This document shows, piece after piece, positions 59,062-64,000 of a DNA stretch of 64,000 nt (the stretch's first letter is position 1; each line of letters starts with the position of its first letter). Below the pieces are notes generated by a model. It had not been told where the DNA came from and ran no database searches. It worked only from the letters and a program-made list of their open reading frames with translations. Source of the DNA: an uncultured Bacteroidales bacterium (GTDB lineage Bacteria > Bacteroidota > Bacteroidia > Bacteroidales > Porphyromonadaceae). The translations under genes were made by a program, and so were the position numbers. The stretch covers positions 1 to 64,000 of the forward strand of contig CABTZX010000001.1 of NCBI GenBank assembly GCA_902489445.1, given 5' to 3'.

Positions 59062-61278
59062 TTAGTCTTCAAAACGGCGACTCCCGTTCCGGTGTTCACC
59101 ACGATGTTCTCCATCGCGATTGGTGCGCGGCCGGCGAGCGGGACGCTCCGGTTCCGTCCAATCCTCCGGTTTGGGAAGGAGGGAGCGGTGAGACAGACGA
59201 TACTTGCCCGTTTTAGGATCAATTTCTAAGAGCTGAACTCTTATGCTATCGCCTTCCTGCAAGCCGGTATCCTCAATCTTTTCAAAGCGACGCCAATCAA
59301 TTTCGCTTATATGTAGCAATCCGTCCTTACCGGGCATAAATTCCACAAACAAGCCGTAAGGCATCACGCTGGTTACCTTAGCATCGTAGATTTCACCAAC
59401 TTCCGGTACCGCCACTATAGCCTTAATCATTGCCATAGCCTTATCTAATGCGGCTTTATCGGAGGAGGCCACTTCAACACGTCCTTCGCCTTCGGTTTCT
59501 TCTATGCTAACGCTTGCGCCGCTCTTTTCTTGAATGCCCTGAATAATCTTACCACCGGGGCCAATGATGGCACCGATAAATTCCTTAGGTACAGTGAAGC
59601 ATTCCAAGCGTGGTGCATTGGGCTTCAGATCGGCACGAGGCGCCGGCAGAGCTTCTTCAATCTTTCCGAGGATGTGCATACGTCCTTCGCGAGCCTGTGC
59701 AAGTGCCTTTTCAAGGATATCGTAGCTCAATCCATCCACCTTAATATCCATTTGCGTGGCGGTGATGCCCTTTTCGGTACCGGTTACCTTGAAGTCCATA
59801 TCGCCCAAGTGGTCTTCATCGCCGAGAATATCGCTCAAGATGGCGTAATTCTGCCCCTTGTTTTCACTGATTAGCCCCATGGCAATACCTGAAACAGGGC
59901 GTTTGATGGGCACACCGGCATCCATCAGTGCGAGCGTACCTGCGCAAACTGTTGCCATTGAAGAGCTACCGTTACTTTCAAGGATATCGCTCATTACGCG
60001 AACCACATAGGGGTAATTATCCGGAATCATATTCTTCAATGCGCGCAAGGCAAGGTTGCCGTGCCCGATTTCACGCCTTCCAACAGCGCGCCACGCCTTT
60101 GCTTCGCCCGTGGAGAAGGGAGGAAAGTTATAATGAAGCAGGAAGCGTTCCTTGCCATGATTAAGCGGATCGTCCACAAGTTTCTCGTCGTCCTTGGTTC
60201 CTAAGGTAACTGTGGAGAGAGATTGCGTTTCGCCTCGCGTGAAAATAGCGCTTCCGTGAGGCATTGGCAGGCAGCTGGTTTCAATCCAAATCGGGCGTAT
60301 TTCGTTGGTTTTACGTCCATCCAAACGCTTACCTTCATCCAATACGGCACGACGCATCGCTTCTTTTTCCACATCGTGGTAGTAGCGATCGATCATCATT
60401 GCCTTGGTTTCCAGTTCTTCTTCCGTAAAGGCTTCTTTGTATCCCTCTAACAATGCTTCAAAAGCATCTGTGCGTTCTTGCTTTCCGGTACCGGAAGTGG
60501 CAATTTCGTATGCTTTTTGGTAACATTTGTCGTGTACATCTTTGCGAAGCTCTTCATCGTTTGTTTCGTGACAATAGGCGCGTTTTTCCATTTTGCCTAC
60601 TGCTTCGGAGAGCTCGAGCTGTGCTTGACACTGCTTTTTAATAGCTTCGTGTGCCTGTTTGATGGCTTCCAGCATCTCAGCTTCGCTTACTTCTTTCATT
60701 TCGCCCTCTACCATCATGATGTTATCGAGGGTAGCAGCCACCATTAGGTCTATATCCGCCTTTCCCAACTGAGGTGCCGTTGGGTTGATAACCCACTCAC
60801 CATCAATGCGTACGATACGTACTTCGCTGATGGGACCTTCGAAAGGAATATCGGAAACCGCAAGAGCCGCTGAAGCAGCCAAACCTGCCAATGCATCGGG
60901 AAGATCTTCTTCGCCCGCCGAGAAGAGTACTACATTAACGAAAACTTCAGCGTGAAAATCGCTCGGAAAGAGCGGTCTCAGTGCACGGTCAATCAGTCGG
61001 GAGGTAAGAATTTCATAATCCGATGATTTGCCTTCTCTGCGCGTAAATCCGCCGGGGAACCGTCCCACTGCCGAGAACTTCTCTTTATAATCTACCTGTA
61101 AAGGCATAAAATCCACATCCGGAGCCGCATCCTTTGCAGCACACACGGTAGCCAGAAGGACCATATTGCCCATTGTTACCGTCACGGCACCATCGGCTTG
61201 CTTAGCCAATTTCCCCGTTTCGATCTTTATGGTTCTACCATCGCCAAGATCGATCAGCTTTGTTACGGGTTTTACCAT
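59062..61278 (-). CDS. pnp: Polynucleotide phosphorylase
   Basis: 738 aa. Two RNase PH cores are visible (GRFPGGFTRREGKSSDYEILTSRL region near 75-95, and FPPFSTGEAKAWRAVGRREIGHG near 395-415 with the active-site LMDAGVPIKRPVSGIAMGL near 468). These are followed by KH (EFIGAIIGPGGKIIQGIQEKSG near 570) and S1 (GEIYDAKVTSVMPYGLFVEF near 630) domains. The tail is basic, rich in Arg. It degrades RNA 3' to 5' with phosphate and can add tails. The gene is alone, with a candidate promoter at 61322. Confidence 0.96.
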   Translation of the reverse strand: MVKPVTKLIDLGDGRTIKIETGKLAKQADGAVTVTMGNMVLLATVCAAKDAAPDVDFMPLQVDYKEKFSAVGRFPGGFTRREGKSSDYEILTSRLIDRALRPLFPSDFHAEVFVNVVLFSAGEEDLPDALAGLAASAALAVSDIPFEGPISEVRIVRIDGEWVINPTAPQLGKADIDLMVAATLDNIMMVEGEMKEVSEAEMLEAIKQAHEAIKKQCQAQLELSEAVGKMEKRAYCHETNDEELRKDVHDKCYQKAYEIATSGTGKQERTDAFEALLEGYKEAFTEEELETKAMMIDRYYHDVEKEAMRRAVLDEGKRLDGRKTNEIRPIWIETSCLPMPHGSAIFTRGETQSLSTVTLGTKDDEKLVDDPLNHGKERFLLHYNFPPFSTGEAKAWRAVGRREIGHGNLALRALKNMIPDNYPYVVRVMSDILESNGSSSMATVCAGTLALMDAGVPIKRPVSGIAMGLISENKGQNYAILSDILGDEDHLGDMDFKVTGTEKGITATQMDIKVDGLSYDILEKALAQAREGRMHILGKIEEALPAPRADLKPNAPRLECFTVPKEFIGAIIGPGGKIIQGIQEKSGASVSIEETEGEGRVEVASSDKAALDKAMAMIKAIVAVPEVGEIYDAKVTSVMPYGLFVEFMPGKDGLLHISEIDWRRFEKIEDTGLQEGDSIRVQLLEIDPKTGKYRLSHRSLLPKPEDWTEPERPARRPRTNRDGEHRGEHRNGSRRFED

Positions 61279-61321
61279 ACTTAATTCGTCTAAATCTTTA
61301 TTTCAGTTCTTTTCTTGGTTA

Positions 61322-61329
61322 CAAAGGTA
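61322..61329 (-). promoter_or_regulatory. Candidate promoter of pnp
   Basis: TACCTTTG on the minus strand about 45 bases upstream of the pnp ATG. No -33 match. Confidence 0.5.
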
Positions 61330-61351
61330 GCCAATTAGCCCGATATGCGTG

Positions 61352-62038
61352 CTAACCGAGCCGAACGGCCTGGAGTACTTGTCGCTTGCCACTTGTGCCG
61401 GGGAGTCGCTCTACTTTATATCCGAGCGCTTGTAATGTTCGGCGTAGCGTACCCTTTACCGTGTACGTAACAAAGAGCCCTTCAGACGGTTGCGCGGCTG
61501 CTACACGGCTCAATGTCGGCTCGCTCCACAGCTCAGGAACTACGTCCGGCGAAAAGGCGTCGTAATATACCACATCAAAGCACTCATTTGCAAAGCGCGC
61601 TTTACGGAAGTTTTCGTGCCGTTTCTCCAATTGAAAGAACGGCGTTAGCGCAGTCGTTTGCCCCCAAGGTGCCGTATACAGCGCACGAAGTAGCTCCTCG
61701 TCCGTTGAGGGAAAGCTCAGTTGCTCCCATTCTCTTTGCCGAAGCGGGTAACGCTCGTAGGAAGTATATGTAACGTGTATCCCCAGCTTTGGGGCTTCCA
61801 TAGCGGTCAATAGCGCATTAAGCCCTGTGCCGAAGCCCATTTCCAGAATGCGCACGTGGTTCGCATCGGGATGTGTTCGGCAAAAGGCAAGGAGCCCGTT
61901 TTGTACAAATACGATACGGCTCTCTTCAATGGGACCATAAGTAGAGTGAAAGGTTTGATGATGCCTGCGATCCAGAAAGGTGACTGACCCCTCATCGGTA
62001 GGTACGGCAATACGAGGTTTCCGAAAAAGATGGAACAT
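61352..62038 (-). CDS. mnmD: tRNA 5-methylaminomethyl-2-thiouridine methyltransferase (MnmD)
   Basis: 228 aa stand-alone methyltransferase half of MnmC. The SAM site is ILEMGFGTGLNALLT near residue 64, followed by YTSYERYPL and the family landmark DVVYYDAFSPDVVPELWS near 160, with GTLRRTLQALGYKVERLPG near the C-terminus. It would complete mnm5s2U at tRNA position 34. There is no fused FAD oxidase domain, as is normal outside gammaproteobacteria. Confidence 0.9.
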   Translation of the reverse strand: MFHLFRKPRIAVPTDEGSVTFLDRRHHQTFHSTYGPIEESRIVFVQNGLLAFCRTHPDANHVRILEMGFGTGLNALLTAMEAPKLGIHVTYTSYERYPLRQREWEQLSFPSTDEELLRALYTAPWGQTTALTPFFQLEKRHENFRKARFANECFDVVYYDAFSPDVVPELWSEPTLSRVAAAQPSEGLFVTYTVKGTLRRTLQALGYKVERLPGTSGKRQVLQAVRLG

Positions 62039-62080
62039 AGTTATAAGACACTTGAGTAAGGGGTGAAAAGCTACTCGGAA

Positions 62081-62162
62081 AAAGGTATATACCTATCAAT
62101 GAAGATGTATATACCTTTCGAACGAGATGTATATACCTTTCGTTTGAAAACTATATACCTTT
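62081..62162. repeat. Tetrad array 7 (TATATA type)
   Basis: Units at 62081-62096, 62103-62118 (AGATGTATATACCTTT), 62125-62140 (the same) and 62147-62162, with spacers caatga, cgaacg and cgtttg. The AGAT-type half sites are shared with array 1. It lies between two minus-strand genes. Confidence 0.95.
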
Positions 62163-62223
62163 TTATAAGGGGCAATAGGATGGGAAATAAAGGTGCATAG
62201 ACAGACCTTCGCCCTAAAGTATC

Positions 62224-62253
62224 GGAGCATATCGGAAACTCCCGATACGCTCC
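62224..62253 (-). terminator. Hairpin after the EF-G-like gene, built of TATCGGA units
   Basis: GGAGCATATCGG (62224-62235) pairs over 12 bp (one G-T) with CCGATACGCTCC (62242-62253) across a 6-base loop. Its sequence is that of a minimal two-plus-two version of the 10-bp inverted arrays. Its T tract is weak. Confidence 0.5.
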
Positions 62254-62304
62254 AACACCCTCATAGGGGCACAATACTTCCGTAAGAAAGGTTTTCTTCC
62301 GGTT

Positions 62305-64000
62305 CTATGCGTCCTGTTCTTCTTCCGCTTCGTGTTCTTTCAGCAACTTATCCTGAACATCGGTCGGTACCAGCTCATAAGAAGCGAATTTCATCGTGAA
62401 GCTCGCTCTGCCTCCGGTTATGGAGCTGAGTGCGGTAGCATAGTTGCTCAATTCCTTCAGCGGAACTTTAGCCAACAACTGTTCGTAACCCTTTTTGCTG
62501 TTCATCCCCATTATGATGGCGCGCCGTCCTTGGAGATCGCTCATCACATCACCGATGAATTCGGCCGGTACGTCAACTTCTACGTCATATACCGGTTCCA
62601 AAATTTTGGGAGCAGCTTCGCGGAACGCCGTACTAAAGGCATTTCGTCCGGCAAGCATAAAGGAAACTTCGTTGCTGTCTACCGGGTGCATTTTGCCGTC
62701 ATATACAATTACGCGTACATCACGGGCATAGCTTCCGGTAAGCGGGCCGCGCTCCATCTTTTCCATTATACCTTTTAGGATGGCGGGCATAAAGCGCGTA
62801 TCAATGGCACCGCCTACAACGCTATTTACGTATACTAACTTACCGCCCCATTCCAGAGGTATTTCCTGCGTATCGCGTGGCGTTATTTTGAATTCCTGCG
62901 AGCCGAAGCGGAACGATTCGGGTAGTGCTTTCCCCTCTTCGTAAGGCTCTATAATGAGGTGTACCTCACCGAATTGCCCTGCACCGCCCGATTGCTTCTT
63001 GTGCCGATAGTCCGCACGTGCCGGTTTGGTAATCGTTTCGCGATACGGAATGCGTGGTTCGCTGTATTCAACGGGTATCTTGTCGTTGTTTTCAATACGC
63101 CACTTCAGCGTACGAAGGTGAAATTCGCCCTGACCGCTTACGATGGTTTGCCGCAATTCCTTAGATTGTTCCACAATCCAGGTGGGATCTTCTTCGCACA
63201 TACGGTGCAACACTTCGCTCATCTTTTCCGAATCGGACGCATTAACCGCCTTGATGGCGCGCCGATACTTAGAATTGGGGAATTCAACCTCCGGATAACG
63301 GTAGGAAACCTCCTTATCGTTTAGCGCATCGCCACGCCGAACATCCTTCAATTTTACGGTAGCTCCCAAGTCACCGGCTTCGAAGGATTCCACACGCTCA
63401 CGGATCTGCCCCGCGGTAACGTAGAGCTGTCCGATGCGTTCCTTGCTGTCCCGATTGCTGTTCGTTAGGTCCATCCCTTCCTTCAGTGTGCCTTGCATCA
63501 CCTTAAAGAAAGATACTTCGCCGATATGCGGCTCTATGGTAGTTTTGAAAAAATAGAGACTTACCGGCTTGGAGGCATCCGGAGCAACCGCCTCACCTTC
63601 AGTAGTTACCGGCGATGTGGCTTCCGTTACACGCGGTGCCAATAGTGCCAATAAGCTCATTAAGCGGCGTACGCCCATATTCTTCATACCGCATGCGGTA
63701 AACACCGGGTACATTCCTCCGGTGAGTACCCCTTTGCGCATGCCTTGGACAATCTCTTCTTCCGTGAGCGAACCGGCTTCAAAGAAGCGCTCCATAAGGT
63801 TTTCTTCGTGTTCGGCTGCCGATTCGATGAGAGCCTGACGTAACTCTTCTGCCTGAGCCAACTCAGATGCCGGAATATCCAATACTTCCGGCGTGCCACC
63901 TTCAGGACCCCATTGGTACATCTTCATGCTGAGCACGTCCACCATTTGGTTCTTGCTGCCGGCAACCGGGAACTGAATTTGAACTAATTTACCGCCAAAA
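62305..64000 (-). CDS. Elongation factor G-like protein (C-terminal part, cut by window edge)
   Basis: The frame is open to the right edge; about 565 codons are visible and the true start is outside. Domains II-V of an EF-G-like translational GTPase are present: domain II (VSLYFFKTTIEPHIGEVSFFKVMQG), domain III (MSEVLHRMCEEDPTWIVEQ, then SGQGEFHLRTLKWRI), domain IV (AGQFGEVHLIIEPYEEG and VDSNEVSFMLAGRNAFSTAF) and domain V (EVDVPAEFIGDVMSDLQGRRAIIMGM). The G domain is only partly in view. It differs enough from canonical EF-G (extra acidic insert near visible residue 110-125) to look like the Bacteroidota paralogue. The ATG at 63945 is internal. Confidence 0.9.
   Translation of the reverse strand, partial: FGGKLVQIQFPVAGSKNQMVDVLSMKMYQWGPEGGTPEVLDIPASELAQAEELRQALIESAAEHEENLMERFFEAGSLTEEEIVQGMRKGVLTGGMYPVFTACGMKNMGVRRLMSLLALLAPRVTEATSPVTTEGEAVAPDASKPVSLYFFKTTIEPHIGEVSFFKVMQGTLKEGMDLTNSNRDSKERIGQLYVTAGQIRERVESFEAGDLGATVKLKDVRRGDALNDKEVSYRYPEVEFPNSKYRRAIKAVNASDSEKMSEVLHRMCEEDPTWIVEQSKELRQTIVSGQGEFHLRTLKWRIENNDKIPVEYSEPRIPYRETITKPARADYRHKKQSGGAGQFGEVHLIIEPYEEGKALPESFRFGSQEFKITPRDTQEIPLEWGGKLVYVNSVVGGAIDTRFMPAILKGIMEKMERGPLTGSYARDVRVIVYDGKMHPVDSNEVSFMLAGRNAFSTAFREAAPKILEPVYDVEVDVPAEFIGDVMSDLQGRRAIIMGMNSKKGYEQLLAKVPLKELSNYATALSSITGGRASFTMKFASYELVPTDVQDKLLKEHEAEEEQDA

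Noticed and set aside
1..64000. Insertion sequences, prophage or integrases
   Set aside because: I found no transposase, integrase or phage protein motif in any frame. If the tetrad arrays are mobile, their enzyme must lie elsewhere.
1..64000. RNase P RNA, tmRNA, SRP RNA and riboswitches
   Set aside because: Looked for in the longer intergenic gaps, but no recognisable core was seen. A covariance-model search would be needed to exclude them.

Overview
The window looks like chromosomal DNA from a Porphyromonas or close relative (Bacteroidota). The evidence is a dipeptidyl-peptidase 5 type S9 peptidase and a cambialistic-type superoxide dismutase that closely match the P. gingivalis proteins as I recall them, and a set of neighbourhoods typical of the phylum: hemD-rnpA-yidD-tatD, rseC-rnfBCDGEA, sigma-54 regulator-lptE-TPR-secG, and parC followed by an envelope protein gene. 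Many genes also have Bacteroidota promoters of the form TTTG-N19-TAnnTTTG. I see no rRNA, prophage, transposase or CRISPR.

Layout. 0.2-5.3 kb, mostly minus strand: tRNA-Pro, tatD, yidD, rnpA, hemD, a DUF4271 membrane protein, rubredoxin and a PIN-PhoH ATPase. 5.6-11.9 kb: a five-gene MacAB-TolC-like export operon behind a long repetitive leader. 12-18.3 kb: an envelope lipoprotein, a HAD phosphatase, DPP5, an ABC-F protein and CorA. 19-23.7 kb, plus strand: a cation/proton antiporter and a glycogen branching enzyme. 24-29.8 kb, minus strand: secG, a TPR protein, lptE, a sigma-54 activator, a DUF805 protein, a Skp-like lipoprotein and a small membrane protein. 29.9-37.4 kb, plus strand: pepD, then the full Rnf operon. 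37.6-43 kb: a methyltransferase, an ECF sigma factor, aroC, a SlyD-type FKBP, two genes that look like the sigma factor's usual partners, and sodB. 43.2-53.3 kb, plus strand: parC, an envelope protein, an S41 lipoprotein, nadE, a polyprenol-phosphate mannose synthase type glycosyltransferase, pyrC and ilvE. 55-64 kb: rseP, mutS2, pnp, mnmD and an EF-G-like gene cut by the window edge.

The genes are largely housekeeping: protein and LPS export, redox and ion energetics, peptide use, RNA turnover. What they do not explain is the intergenic DNA. Ten intergenic arrays share exactly one architecture: four 16-bp near-palindromic units separated by three 6-bp spacers, so a 22-bp period and 82 bp in total. 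Seven have a TATATA-type centre, two CTATAG and one TTTAAA. Around some of them are further repeats on the same 22-bp pitch (22, 44, 88 and 110 bp) and 10-bp tandem arrays, several with inverted halves. These fill the gene-poor stretches at 18.6-19.4, 23.8, 26.97-27.6 and 53.8-54.95 kb. This dispersed repeat system, phased to the DNA helix, is the most unusual thing in the window.

Limits: all family assignments come from reading motifs and remembered family features. No database search was run.
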